DNA of 64,000 nucleotides from Dasyornis broadbenti (GCA_013397935.1 VZRN01005829.1:534237-598236); one strand, 5' to 3'; shown: positions 35,506-49,078, numbered from the stretch's first letter. Made by a program: numbers and translations. Notes: generated by a model not told the origin, from the letters alone.

Positions 35506-38500
35506 AATACAGTAGAGTGTTATAATAAAATGTAGAAAAAAATTCTGAAATCCTAAAAATATTTACTAAATTACAGACCCAACCAAATTACCATAATGTT
35601 TGGAAGTAAGAATGTTTTATTCATCTATTCACTTTTTAAAAATACAGACAACTAAAGATATGTAGAGCTTTCATGGAAATTTTGAAAAAATAAAAGGTGG
35701 ATTTCTTTGTAAGCTTCAGGCAGACTGGATCAACTTCACTTGGCATGCTGAAGTCTCCCAGCAAAGTAACATTCATTTTGATAAAATATTTGCTTTGCCT
35801 TCTCCCCTTCTGAGCATGGGAAGGACAGAGCAGAGAGTGGAGCCTGCACAGTAGTTGTTGCTGAGGTCCCTATTTTGAGAGCCTACAGTAGGGAGAAAAC
35901 AGCTTTTCCCTTTAACATTTTTTTACTGAAACTTGCCTAAACCCAATTTTGGTGTGGGGATTTTTCAAAAGGCAAAGACGGCAGTCAGAGTAGTACTGCT
36001 GCAATCAGTGTTCTTTGTGTAAGTCAAAGGGCTCTAAAGGTTCAAGGCACACACTTGAAATAATGGCCCAGGGATAATTACAGCGCCCCTGAAACAACCG
36101 ACTGTAGCAGGTAATGCGTGGCTACCTACAGAGAAATTTCATCTCATGTTTCATGCCAGCATGGATCCTGCCCTGGAGCTCACAGCTGCACTTGCTCCGA
36201 AACTGTCTCATAAAGCCAAAGTGTCCCAGAGCCATTCCCTGATCCCCATTCTCATCTCAGGGTGAATGCAAGGCCGCATTTTGATATCCATCCATCAAGT
36301 TCTGAGTTTCTGCGTTACTTTATGAGCAAAGTAAGGAGGCAACATATTTTTCTCTGGAGAAAATCCACTGAGTGATAGATGAAGCTTCACAAATACACGC
36401 TCCAGAAAGCATCCAATCATTTAAAGAACTCCCACAACCAACCAGAGTAACCTTGAAATATTTTAGAATATTTGATAAATCTCTCTCCCATCTTAAGCTT
36501 ACTTCTTTGTACATGAAAAATCATTACTAAAAACTTTGGTTAAAGTTGGCTAAATGCTTTGCAGACCTTCCATCATGAACTTTGAAGTTTCATTAGCCTG
36601 GATTTCTCTGGAACTGAGATTGCCTTTGAAGGGCTATCACCTCCAGAGAGTGTTTTTGTAGTATGGAAAAGCATCTCCTAGGGGGAAACCACTCTAGGGT
36701 CTCCTGTTTCATCTTCCCATTTCTGCTTTCTGTTTCAGGTGAAATTGCTGATTGCAGTTTTCTTCCTACAGATGCAACTCTAACAGCCTAAATATGGCAG
36801 CACTGAAGCAGTTCATAAACATTAATTAATGTATCCTCATTACATCCCTCAGAGGAGAGTGATGATAGAGTGGTGAAGGTGTCTTGGTATGGATCCAGAG
36901 GTGTGAGTTCATACCTGTCTCTGGACTCATTCCAAACATCACTCCCAGTCAGCTCGGCTATAAATGAGTACTACAGCACTGGGGCTGAGGAAATGAAGGC
37001 ATCTGGATGGATATTAGCCACATCACTCCCCTGTGGGAGGTTAGCAACACAAACTGTTGTCCTTGCCCAGGCAGGCACGATTAGCCCTTGTGGTGGTTTG
37101 TTTCCACTACGTACAGAGGTGCTGCTATCCCCTCTCTGATGAAAACAACGGGAGCAGAGCAGGATGAAAATCCAGATTTTTCAAAGACGTTTGAAGCTCT
37201 AAATCTCTGTAAACTCAGAGGGCATTAGTCACATGACCACTTGGACTATTTCAGTCTAAGGGACTTCTCTCAGTTCTGCAGCAGAACAGAAAATTGATCC
37301 TGACTCAGAAGTCCAGTCAATTGGGTTGTTTGTTTTCTCTTCTGAAAATCTTTGATGGTGAAAATAATAATTACTCAAGAGATTTATCCCACTGTGTTAA
37401 AGAATATCTTGAAAATGCGTATGCATGGTCACACAACCAGGAATAAAGTTTGTTTAGTCATATGAGATGAAAGCTGATAAATACTACTTTGCATTCTTTG
37501 CCTGTCATGTTCATTATTCTTATTAAAAGATCCAAAATTGCTTTCAGCATGGGACAAGACAATCACTGCCTTGCAAGGCTTGTATAAAACTTCTCATTCA
37601 AACAACTTACAAGGTGTTTATAAACAGTAATTAATTCAATCACTGGAAATTATAAAGTTTTTATGAATGGGAAACTGAGGTACAGAACTCAGAGCATCAC
37701 TCAAATGATGCCCAAGTGGAAATAAAAAACAGTATTATTGATTTCTTGTCCTGTACCCTAACCACCAAATCCATTTCCTCCTAATAAATAATTTGAATTG
37801 TTTTCATTTTAATGAACTACAAAGAATTAAAAACTTGTTTAAGTTGCCCCAAGGTGAGCCAAAAGGCAAAGAAGGAACATGGCCTCCTTTCTTCTAAGCA
37901 CTTCATTCCATTGTACAAACAAAACAATTAAAATTGTGAAAATTAAGTGTTCCATCATTAGCTAAATAGGCAGAAGGGATAAATAACAGGTTCTTGCAGC
38001 ACCATTTAAAGACCACATTACACTGTAAAGTATCCTCTTTTATCAGATACTTTTTTGGACTCTGCTAGATTCACTGGAACCAGTGAAGCAATAAATACAT
38101 CAAGATATGGAGGTAAACAAAACAATAAAACATCCAATGTAACAACCGAAACACCCACAAATACATAAATATTTATGAAGCAAGAGGTACTTCTCAAACA
38201 CCCAGCAGATCTGATTGGATTGAAGAGTGCAATCCAAGCATTGTGCATTCATGATTGAGGAAACAGGAATTACATGACAGGGAAAAGAAACAGTGTATAT
38301 GCAATGGATTTCAGCTTGCTGTTCTGTTTTTAAACTTCCCAAAGCTGAAAAAAGATGACCCTCAGTGTGATTTGAATGTGGCACTATCAGTTTTCTTAGA
38401 CAGAGTATTCCAAAAGAAAACATCTTATTTTAGTTTTGGCTCAAAAAGAGAGAGCCACCCACAGCATTTATTTGACACTCATAGATTTGTCCATCTGGAT

Positions 38501-38819
38501 GGGGATCCTCAATCCTTTTGCTCTACTAGATCCAAGGATATGGAGCCGGGAACTCTTGTTCTTTTTTGTGTATAAAGGCAACAGTAGCAGTTGTATAACC
38601 TAATTCTTATGGGATTGACATGAAAGCTGGAAAAAAATACAATAGACATTTTCAACATTTCTGAACATTTGAAATTTTTCCCAGTTTAAAGACCATAAGG
38701 GTCATTAAATCAGACTATTTACTAGGATCTTGTGCGCATTACACAGAAAAGACATTATACATCTTCTCTCTGGTGGGCAGCAACAGGACACAAGGAAATG
38801 GAATAAAGCTGCATCGCGG
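35506..38819. other. Non-coding stretch without recognised elements
   Basis: No mobile element or tandem array was recognised. The block 36,850-37,140 is slightly GC-richer with an 89-codon plus frame but no domain. The block 38,100-38,575 is open in overlapping frames on both strands (107 and 106 codons), again without recognisable similarity. Confidence 0.45.
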
Positions 38820-39037
38820 AGATTCAGATTGGGATGAAGTTCTTCAGTGAAAGGCTGGTCACTCACTGCAACAGGCTCCCCAGGGACATGGACACTGCAC
38901 CAAGCCTGGCAGAGTTCAAGGAGCACCAGGACAACTTCATATGATTTAGCTCTAGGCAGTCCTGAGAGGACCAAGGAATTGGGCTTGAAGATCCTAATGG
39001 GTCCCTTTCAGCCAGAGATGTTCTGTGATTCTGTGAC
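38820..39037 (+). mobile_element. CR1 LINE 3'-end fragment
   Basis: The plus strand has 'AGTTCTTCAGTGAAAGGCTGGTCACTCACTGCAACAGGCTCCCCAGGGACATGGACACTGCACCAAGCCTGGCAGAGTTCAAGGAGCA' and ends 'GGTCCCTTTCAGCCAGAGATGTTCTGTGATTCTGTGAC'. This is a CR1 subfamily with the 'GGTCACxxCACCAAGCCTG' segment, different from the 35.2 kb copy. Confidence 0.85.
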
Positions 39038-40635
39038 ATCATTTCCTGGAAAGACCTCAGCACTTTGTGTTGTCTGAAGCACATTTTTCAGAAAGTTACC
39101 TAGCCTTATTCAAAGATACTAAAGGTTGAAGAATTCAGTAATTTCCCTTGTAGCTTGCTGTCATCAAACTAAAATTAGTCATTTATTTCAGAGCCCCTTC
39201 AGAAACAGGAACAAAGCTGTTGAGAGCTAAGGAACTGTACAAAGTAGAATAAACCAGTGAAAAATAGATATGGCTCTTGTATTTATGCACTTTTGACTTA
39301 GACTTCCTAAAGTCTACTGCTTAGTGATAAAAATAATGTTCTTTCTTTGGAACTAAACTCCTTTTACTAAGAATATGAACCCAGATATTTTGGTGCAGAT
39401 CTGTAGCTTCAGGGCTGAAGCGAATTTCACATGTGATAGGTATTACAACAAAACCTTGAAAAGCTTTTTGGGCTTTATAGGCTTAGATTTACTGACCTTT
39501 CCCTCTCCTCAAAATCACTGTGTCCTGACATTATGACTCAAGGTTTCTAACTCTTATATCTATGTGTGCGACAGAGATACTTTATAGGTATCTTGTTCCA
39601 GGCAAGAATCTCCAAGAAAGACTCGTTTGTAAAATTAACTGCAATCAATACACCTCAGGGCATTGTGCAAATATCTAATTCTTTCCTGCCAGTGGGGAAT
39701 ATATTTAGAGTTACACATAGAATTTTCACTCAGAATTCATTTCTATTGTAAGAATTTGAAACACAGTAGGAGGCTTTCTTGTGTGAGATGACAACTTTAT
39801 TTTTATGGTTGTTAATTCCATTTCTAGGTAAAACACACAACAGATAGCTGGTCTCACTATTTTTACCTGAATGGACATATTATTTGAGATATATATAACA
39901 GCAAAATTTGTGGATTAATTTTCTCTGGTATTCAGCCAGCTGTTTCATGTGAGATATAAGTATAAATATATGAAGAGATTCTGCAAGCTTTATTTGTGCC
40001 ATGTAGCCTTTGCAGAACTGGTATTGGCATTGTGTCTTTCTGTGATGTCCAGTGACCTTACCTGAACACTCATTACAGTACAATTTGGGCATAATTTCAA
40101 TTAAATCAAGGGAAGGAACCTACTGTTGTTATAGCTCTCCAGTAAGCAGAGAATGAATGAAAGTTTGCAGATTCTGTTTTTTTTATAGATTTCAGAATTT
40201 GAATGAAAATTATGAATCAAATTGAGCTATCACATTAAATTAACCCTTCTACTGGCCTTATTCAGCCTTTATTCTCTCCGCGCACTCAGCAAGATGTCTC
40301 ACCTTGGGTCATTTTGCTTTGAAGGGTTCTAGTTACTGTATCATCATGGATTTAGTTAAACACTATCTTTAGTCCCATAGATCACTTGAGGCAGTAGGAG
40401 GCCTTCCCGCTCTGTGTCTGAACACAGTATTTGTAACATTTCAGGGAGCACTTCAAGGAGACTTTCAAAGGCAAACAAACTAGTGTAGGGTAAATGAGAG
40501 CGCTAAACGCATGTGTCTGTTGTAAAAAATTATGCTTCCATAGGACTGATCCTGCCTGGCAATGAGTGACTGAAAATAAATTTTAGGATGTTCAGGCAGG
40601 TCATGGTGTGCCTCTGTACAGGGGCAAAGACAGGG
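39038..40635. other. Non-coding stretch without recognised elements
   Basis: Nothing was recognised on either strand. Open frames stay below 71 codons. Confidence 0.5.
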
Positions 40636-40959
40636 ACAGGACAGGACAGGACAGGACAGGACAGGACAGGACAGGACAGGACAGGACAGGACAGGACAGG
40701 ACAGGACAGGACAGAATAGAAAGAACAGAACAGAACAGAACAGAACAGAATAGAATGGAATGGAATGGCATGGCATGGCATGGCATGGCATGGCATGGCA
40801 TGGCATGGCATGGCATGGCATGGCATGGAATAGAATAGAATAGAATAGAATAGAATAGAATAGAATAGAATAGAATAGAATAGAATAGAATAGAATAGAA
40901 TAGAATAGAATAGAATAGAATAGAATAGAATATAATAGAATAGAATAGAATAGAATAGA
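40636..40959. repeat. 324-bp compound pentanucleotide array
   Basis: About 65 pentamers stand in ordered blocks: ACAGG x15 (40,636-40,710), a short transition (40,711-40,724, including one 4-base unit), ACAGA x5 (40,725-40,749), ATAGA x1, ATGGA x2 (40,755-40,764), ATGGC x12 (40,765-40,824), ATGGA x1, then ATAGA x20, one ATATA, and ATAGA x5 to 40,959. Neighbouring blocks differ by one base per unit. Because the period is 5, every frame without a stop stays open, which gives 110-150-codon phantom frames on the minus strand. These are not genes. Confidence 0.98.
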
Positions 40960-43900
40960 ATATCAAGATCCTTCACTGGCCTAGAATACCTTCACTACAA
41001 AAGCTTGCCCACATCTTTCGGGAAGAGTATATACTTCATAGACTTTTCTTTTTCTTAGAGGAAACCGAGAGAAAATCTTCTCTCTTTTCAGATATAAAAA
41101 TCAAATCTGTCAATCCACTAAATCTGTCTGTTCTATCACAGCTCCTGTCTTACACATTTACAGCTCTGATCAGCTCCTCTGAACAGTGGCCCTTTTGTGC
41201 GGAGCTCAGGATGCTTGGTTTGACAGAGAGGGCCAATAAAAAATGTTATTTGTTATCTCTGCCTTTTTTTATTATTATTTTAATTGAGCAGTGATGGGAA
41301 TGGCATTCAACCAAATATCAAATGAAATACAGGAATACAAATTGTTTGCAAGTGAAATTTTTGAAGGAGGGCTCTGCAGAGACTTGCCTATTTCTATAAG
41401 CAATGGCTCCTCTAAGTCAGTGTCATCTCAACCTTGGAATTTAAAATGAAAGTGAAGCTTCATGGTTGTATATACTGCTTAAATGTCACCTTTTATTCAT
41501 CATGTTTATTTGACATCTAAACTAGTACTAGGTCTTCTACATAATGGGGAAAAAAAACATTTATAAAAGGAATGTTTGGGGCTTCATGTTGACATTACGT
41601 GGAGAATGAGTAAATATTCTCTATCAGAGCATGTACTTGATCTTACTAGAATCTTATAGTAACAAAGTACTTCTATTCTGGGAACTCCTTAAACATCCTT
41701 TATTCAGAAAAAAAGGTTAAATTATAGTGCACTGAAGCTGCCTCTGAGGAAGTAAGATGAATGTACAGTTGCTTCAGGATTAATGTGGCTTTTAAAACAA
41801 GCTACAGTCCAGGAAATTATTAGCACACACTGAAGATTATATTAATAACTAAACAAGACAGTAATAACATACAAAGTGCAAAAGAAAACAAAACTTTTGA
41901 CAAAAAGAACAGGTTTTGTGTTTTAATAAAAATTTCCTTGATGTTTTGAAGCTGTGACTTCCAGATTGTAGAACTTTTTCAAGATCTCTGTAGTTTTATA
42001 CAGTCATGTTTAGGACCTACTTTGTTTCCTGGGCCACCCTTAATGACATCCTTCCTGGGTCGTGCCAAAAATTTTGTGATGCAGTGACCTTCTTCATACC
42101 AGCTGTGTTCTCTGCTGGACTGTAGAAGACCTCAAACTGCGTGCTTTGGTCAATGTTAAACTTAGGAGTAGCTGTCCACTGACCTTAAAAGAAATTTTAA
42201 AAAATCCTTGTCCTAGATGATGGCATAAAAGTAAAGCAACAGTGACAAAATAGGATGTGCTATTTTCTAAACAGGTATATTCTGTTCAGCATTGGAAGAA
42301 GCGGGAACTTACAAGGGGATCCATAACACCTAAATATGAGATTTGGGCAGTGAAGACAACCAGATGTGAGTCGGTCTCATCGCCCTTTTCATTCAGAGAA
42401 ACAAAATATGCACAAATGAAATCTCACTGGGTGCCCATTCTAGGATGGGCAAAAAGTATCTTAGATATCCTCCGTGAATGATATTGGGAATCTTCAACAG
42501 CTTACTCAGTTGGGCAGATATGGCTTCCAACCCAAGTGTAACTGCAATGAATCTAAAGAAACTTTTCTAAACCATCTACAATAAAACTAGAAAACAGGTC
42601 TGCTGTCCTGTTTATACCTGACTATGACACATAAAGGTCTTTTACAGCGTAGCAAGGAAGACAGCTCAGCCAATATCCACCTCTATCCCCTATGATATTA
42701 TAATTTCTTCAAACACCTTATTCACAATATTCAAATTAGCCATTTCAGTTAAATGTAAATACAGGGGGAAATTCCATGGAACTGCTGGGATTCTACTAAA
42801 ATATTGCATAATATAAAATATTTTCTGTTCTGATAGATAACTATTTTATCTGTACTTACACAAAAATAGGTAATTTTTAATATTTAATTAAATAAGTAAC
42901 TGTTACTTTTTGGTATAATTTGGAATTCACTGGTCATATTTTTCAATTATAAACTGGCTTATACTAGTCAGTTTGTAACAGTCAGCACTCAGAAGTCAAG
43001 AAAAATCAAACCTAGGGCTAAAAACACAGCCGAAATGGGCAATGATTCAAGGCCCAGGTTGCTACCGCAGCTGTATATTTAGGTCCTATTACACAGATAA
43101 TCACAGAATTGCCTAAGGAGCAGGGAACAGAACGGGAGTGAACAAATGCTTTTTTCCATGGTTCACCATCCCGTGTGAGCAAGGCTGTTGTGGATGTACT
43201 CACTGATCTAGGACACCTCACTGTAAAAGTCCACCCATCCCAAAAGCTCTCCTTCCACCCCCTGATTTCATTTCTCCCTGCAGGAGGTTGGGTCAAGGCC
43301 AGCACAACTCAGAAGTGCTCCACAGCCGGTATCTCTGCCCAGTACTGGTGACATAATGGGGCAGTACAGGGACAGATGGGTTATACCACCACTGCAGGGC
43401 TGGCCATGCTCTGCCTGACCTGTCCTCCTTGCTGTGATGAATCCTCACTCTGCTTTTGGGTGGACTCAGACACTTTCTGCTGGAGTGTTACCGAGCCTAT
43501 CTCAAGGGTGCACATCAATATGAACTCGTGCTCACAGTGTGCACTCGTGAAAGGAGTGTTTGGGTGCAGCAAAGGCCTAACAAACATTTTCACAATGCAT
43601 ACATATCTACTGAAAATGTCAAACAACTACAGTAACATTAGCTAGGGTGAAAAATTAGGATTAATAATAATCTTGTGATTTTGGTGCTGGAGATTGAAAG
43701 AGATTTCACTTGTGGGACAGTAAATCCATGAGGAAATAGCTTCCAATTTCCTCAAAACCATATGGTGCTGCCAGTTGTGTGAGAGGAGATACTGAGGCAG
43801 ATGCAGTCTGACATAACACCTCCAACGGGCTTGGTGTGCAGAATATGACTGCATTGTTTCTCAAATGAAGACTGCACCAAATTTTTCACGCCCTTTTATA

Positions 43901-46900
43901 AGGCGGATCTGCATTGTTAATGCTTTTTTATGTGGCAGATCAGAATTCCCCTATCACAATCTCATTGCTGGACCTTCAGCCATTTGTCTGTACCTCATCT
44001 TACTCAGGTAAATTTAGTACCTGCTTCTGCTGTCTTTGTTGTACATACAAAACATTGAGCACAATGTTGTGCACATCTCTCTTTAGTGTGTACTTTTGTG
44101 AGTTTCCTTGTAACCATGGCCCAGTAGATCAGAATTGGGTCAGATGTTTATTTGATAAAGTCTTTTCTCTCCAAAGTATTTAATTCAATAATTTTATTGG
44201 CCCCTTCATGCTACACATTTATTAGGATTTTATTCTCCCCAAGAACACAGTTGATTCTCTAAGCAGTAATTTATTGCTGCAGTAGTTTATCAGACAGATA
44301 TTCCTAAAGATTTTTATTAAGAGTGCATATTTTGTATGGCAGTTCCATGAAGAGACACACTAACAAGAATAGAGGAGAAAGCAAAGTAATTTTACTCAGC
44401 TATACATCAGCAAAGTGGATTAATAGAAAAGAATTTCCACTGCTGGATTTCAACCCATCCTTTGTAGCTTAATGGGAAGGTTCAATAAAGAACAAAACAA
44501 TATGGGGAACCAGCACCCTATCTAGTATTTCATTTGGCCAGACTCATGGCTCCAAGTGGAGTTTGGAGTTAATGGTTAATTGTTATCACAGGGTGCCAGT
44601 GTTTAGCAGCTTATGTACCCACATTAAAAATACAGTGTTCTTCAACAACAAAGCTCTCCAGAGTCTGAGGGCAATCACAGGCTCTAGTTGCTTCTTAGGG
44701 TCCTCACTGTAGGTGTTTTCTCTGTATGTGTCCCCAGCTCTGTATCTGTGGATTTTTGTTTCAAAATTTTATCTTATAGTTTTACGACCTTGCAAGCTTA
44801 ACCAACATGCTGTACTCAGTGTTGCGTACAAAACAAGGACAACTCTTCTCATCTCTTTCAACATTCTCCCACTATTCAAAGAAACACTTAGGATAACTGA
44901 TATATAGGTATCCTTTTGAGTTTTGGGTTTTTCATTTATATTACCCTCCTTCTGTAATGCAAGAATGAAATATATTCTTTGAGTTTCTTTTTCTGTTTCA
45001 TTGTAAAGAGAAATTGCCCATGGTTCAAACAGGGGTGCAGATAAGTTTGGATAAGGATTCCAACCTCAGAGACGTGAATAAGAAATTAAAATGAATTAAA
45101 GGTAAGATAACGTATGTTATTCCCATGCTTTGGTTTAAAATGGTGAAAAAATCTCTGTTGCTCTCTTTAGAGGTGTAACTTTGTCATTCATGTCTGGTTT
45201 GAACATACTGTAACTGGATTATGAAATCACTCCTGGCTGATACAGATTTATAAAGGGGATCTATTGCAGTTTGGTGACGCTTGATTGACTTTTTTGACAG
45301 CTCATGAATATGGATTAGCCCTAAACCCTCCAGAATCTTTGTCGTTTAGTGGATTTTTTGTCCGCCATATTAAGCAAAAAGTGAAGAGCCTTCTTATGAG
45401 ACGATAGGTATTAAACAGGGAATTGATGGCAACCTCACAAGTAAAGGACAGAATGTAAGGAGGAAGGAACAGGGTAAAAGAACATTTAGAGGGTAAATGC
45501 TAACTGGGTGGAATTTTAGAAGAAGGCATTATGAGATGAACAGAAGGTCTACAATCCTCTTGGTGTATGTTACCAGAAAAACTTGGAGTTACGCCCAGGA
45601 ATCCTGAATCTTTCCCACTTTTTCATGGAAAAGAAAAGGACCTGTAGAAGAAGACTATATGTGATCAGGAAATTAAAACTGTATAAGAACATACATATGC
45701 ATATGTATAAGCTTACAAAGCATATTTATTTCTTTTGTTTATATTTCAGCTTTCTTGGGATAAAATGAAGAAAGAAAAGAAAAATATAAGAAATTAATTA
45801 CTTACAGAAGTTTTTGTTCTCTGAGATCAATACAAGAATAAGAGGATATCTGATTATAATATATTGAAGAAATACCTAGTCGAAATGATCTTAGACTGGA
45901 GAAATTGTTTCTGTGTGATATTGCTGAGGCCAAGGCTTTAGCACATCCCAAAAGTGGCTGCATTTTGCAATAGATTTTGAAGTATATTCCAGCACCACAA
46001 GAATACACAAGAAATAAGTGACTATCCCTCACGAATACACATTTTGAGTGACAACAAATTAAGATCTTAAAGGGAAAATATCAAGAAACAAAATAACTTG
46101 GTTTGATTCTTATTGCTAATTTTACCTTCTTTTTAATCTGGAAAGACAAAAAAAATAATGCTTTTACTACTATGTTATCGCATGTGTCTCATAATTGGAT
46201 AGGACATATACCTACTTTGCTGTTCTAAGTGGTAACTTGTTTTGGCATTCATGTTCTAGTGGATGAATTGGTGATATGGCCATTTGTCATTGGTTTTAAT
46301 ATCCAATGGCTTCTTATGCTGAGCATAATGAAGCACATACCATAAGAAAATAACATTTTTAAATAATCAGAATGAAATCTTTTTGCTTATTTGTCACTAG
46401 CAATCTATTTAAAATAAAATTTTAGCAAAACTGATCTGTTAGTGTTAATGAACCAATAACTTATATTCAGACTATTTATAGTCTAGTTCAGCTTCAGTTG
46501 TCAAGTATAATATACTGAAATATTTTCTGCTATTGACAAAACAACATTGAAGATAAGTTTTGATTGAAAATTGTTAATTAATGATGAGATTAATAAAAAT
46601 CCACATTCTCATTAAAAATATATACCTTATACATGTAAATCCAGGATAATATTGCTGACTTTTTCCCAATATTTTTTGTTCTTTAAGCAATTTATTTGCT
46701 TTATGTAAACTGATACCTACCAGAACACAAATTGTAGTATCTCAGTTAAAAAAACTAATAGGACTTTGCACATTTATTAGTGAAGATTTTCTTGTAACTG
46801 TCATTGCAATCTTCAGCTTAGAACATTTTTGTGGAAATGAGGCACAGTCAACATGTCAAAGAACAGATAACCAAATAAACCTTTTTAATAAATCTTCCAA

Positions 46901-48105
46901 ATGTAACTTTGAATGTTGATTATTTATTGAGAAGTTGGAGCATTAAAAATGAAGCATGAAAAACATTAGAGAAACCGAATTATCACAGCAAAAGGGATAA
47001 CTGTGGTAGCTACAGTGCTGAGTAATTAAAATGATCCCATTTAAGTGGCGAAGTACCTAATATAGGAATAGATATATTATGAAGTATAACAAGGAAATGT
47101 GTCGGTATTGTTTTACACAGGATATCACAGACATTTTTCACCAGAACAAATGGGAGTTGTTAGCAATATGGTAATCTGAGAAAGAAAATTTCTGAAATTA
47201 GTACCAATTCTTGCTGTCTCAACTACTCTCAGCTTCCCAAAAGAGATCATGTAAGAAGTTCACACTTTCTGTTGTTTCTCTGCCTTTTGTCAGGTCAAGA
47301 TTTTTGTTGTTTCTCATGGCTTTGAAATTAAAATAAAAATTATATACTATCAAGGTTTTTACTGATGTAATAGCAGCTACTACATAAGATGAAGGCTGCA
47401 CCTAGCAGACCACAACTTATTATAGCATGTTACCTAATTAATACCTATCAGGTTAGACTGAGTAAACACATTTGGTTTTGTTTACTCCAATGGCATCATT
47501 ATGGTTTACAAAAAAGCAATAACATTATTCCCAGATCAGTAAGGTACAATCCACTTGTAAGAATATTGAAAAGATACACGGTATTATATACCAGCAATTA
47601 ATTCTCTCATCCTCCACCACCCAAAATAAATAGAACAGAAATTCTCTCACACCAGCATTCAAAAATATAAATCCTCAGATGTCTATAACATCTCGTCAGA
47701 GATTCATCCAGTTATTACCTGCCATGAATATATTCATTGTGTATTATCAGCTAGCATTAACATAAGTAGAGCTTCTTCTGATACATATGAAAACCAGACA
47801 ATTCGCCTCTTCATTCTCTTCTTTCTCTTCAACCCTTTAATTCTTGTGAACTCACTTGTTGTGCCAAAGTCTTACTGGAGCTTCAAGGTCATGTCTCAAA
47901 GTCGCCAATAGTCTTCATTGCCTAGAGAACCTGTACAATTACCCAAAATAGCCCAAGTTTGTCCTAAAAATGCTACCTTCCATTTCCCATTGCAGTATTT
48001 GAATCACTGTTCTTTTTCCTCACCATGGGACCGTAGACTTGGGTTGCAGCAATGTCCTGTCTCTCCCTCCTGCTTTTCTATAATTACCTAAAAATTTCCA
48101 TTCAG
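40960..48105. other. AT-rich stretch, possible intron
   Basis: No mobile element was recognised in these 7 kb. If the exons from 48,106 onward are real, this would be the preceding intron or introns. A candidate exon with strong acceptor and donor lies at 45,009-45,101, but its only open frame hits TGA seven bases before the donor. A strong acceptor without a matching donor lies at 45,749, and an 18-base segment at 47,233-47,250 is flanked by a good acceptor and a GTAAGA donor. A perfect 18-bp palindrome stands at 45,691-45,708. Confidence 0.4.
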
Positions 48106-48187
48106 GATAAGCCATTACTGTTTCGTAACCCACAAGCACAATGGGGACAGGTCAGGGTTCTGTCTAACAGGAACAACCAAATTACAG
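48106..48187 (+). CDS. Candidate coding exon A, unidentified gene (third from last)
   Basis: This 82-base segment follows a pyrimidine-rich acceptor (ends TTTCCATTCAG) and ends at a near-ideal donor (TTACAG|GTAAGA). In phase 0 it encodes 27 residues beginning DKPLLFRNPQ and leaves one base (G), which is exactly what the next exon needs. A second frame is also open but would leave no spare base. Function is unknown: I see no domain, and the sequence does not recall any protein I can name. The upstream exon would have to end on a codon boundary; a candidate 3 kb away (45,009-45,073) fits only through a weak donor. The call rests on splice sites, phase and protein-like composition, all seen in the sequence; conservation was not tested. 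Chance splice-bounded frames do occur in DNA like this. Confidence 0.45.
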
Positions 48188-48291
48188 GTAAGATCCTAAG
48201 CGTCTTAGTTATGTAGCTGAGTTCTGCATTCACAGTTTAGAATTGTTATTTCCAGAGCTATATCCAGGTTTTTCTGTAATTAATAGGAAGG

Positions 48292-48310
48292 AAAAAAAAA
48301 AAAAAAAAAA
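48292..48310. repeat. Poly-A tract (A19)
   Basis: Nineteen A in a row, 105 bases after the donor of candidate exon A and therefore intronic if that exon is real. Confidence 0.95.
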
Positions 48311-48814
48311 GAAGGAGTCTCCTTTTGTAGCTGAGTAACACCTAGTCATCAGGGGTCTACATGCAGCAACTACAAGGTCTAATGCTACTTAAAACCTTGT
48401 GAAACCTTGGGAGACACAAAACCACATGTGCACAAAAAGTTAAATAGAGGCCCAGGAGTGTTGTAGCTGGTTGCTTGGCAGATACAGCTAACGTTGCCTC
48501 AGTGTATCTTCAGAGCCAAACAGCGAGAGCTCACAACCCAAACAAGAGCAAAATGAAACCTGGTAGTGCTGTTTACGTCCCACATAATTCAGTGAAACTT
48601 TGAGCTTCATCACCAAGCACAACCTTGCTCTGTTCTCTTCCCAGCTTCAGTTGTGTAGGATTTAATAGCTGTACAGTTGCCAGGTGAGTCAATTTATCTT
48701 GATGCTCAAACACAAAATCTATTTTTGGTTGGGGTTTTTTCATCGTATCAGTGAGTTGATTGGGCTTTCAAAACAAAGATGGCTTATAAGAAAGATGGGA
48801 ACAAACTTTTTAGC

Positions 48815-49078
48815 AGGGCCTATTGTTAAAGGACAAAGGATAACGGTTTTGAACTAAAAGACAGTAGATTTAGACTAGATATAAGGAAGAAAATTTTTTA
48901 GAATGAGGGTGGTGAAACACTTGCACAGGTTTCCCAAAGTAGTGGATGTCCCATCCTTGGAAGCATTCAAGGTCAGGTTGGATGGGGTTCTGAGCAACCT
49001 GATGTTGTTGAAGTTATCCCTATTCACTGCAGGGGAGTTGGACGAGGTGACCTTCCAACCCAGTCCCTTCCGTGATTG
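48815..49078 (+). mobile_element. CR1 LINE 3'-end fragment
   Basis: The plus strand runs in CR1 order: 'AAAGGACAAAGGATAACGGTTTTGAACTAAAAGACAGTAGATTTAGACTAGATATAAGGAAGAAA', 'GAGGGTGGTGAAACACTTGCACAGGTTTCCCA', 'CCCATCCTTGGAAGCATTCAAGGTCAGGTTGGATGGGGTTCTGAGCAACCTG' and 'CCTTCCAACCCAGTCCCTTCCGTGATTG'. The terminal repeats are nearly gone. It lies between candidate exons A and B, in sense orientation, so it would be an intronic insertion. Confidence 0.93.

Noticed and set aside
40480..40976. Open frames of 113-148 codons on the minus strand and 76 on the plus strand
   Set aside because: They are translations of the pentanucleotide array and its edges, open because the period of five never meets a stop.
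45018..45035. GGTTCAAAC word resembling a tRNA T-arm
   Set aside because: No matching A box, acceptor stem or anticodon arm could be built around it; no tRNA gene was seen in the window.
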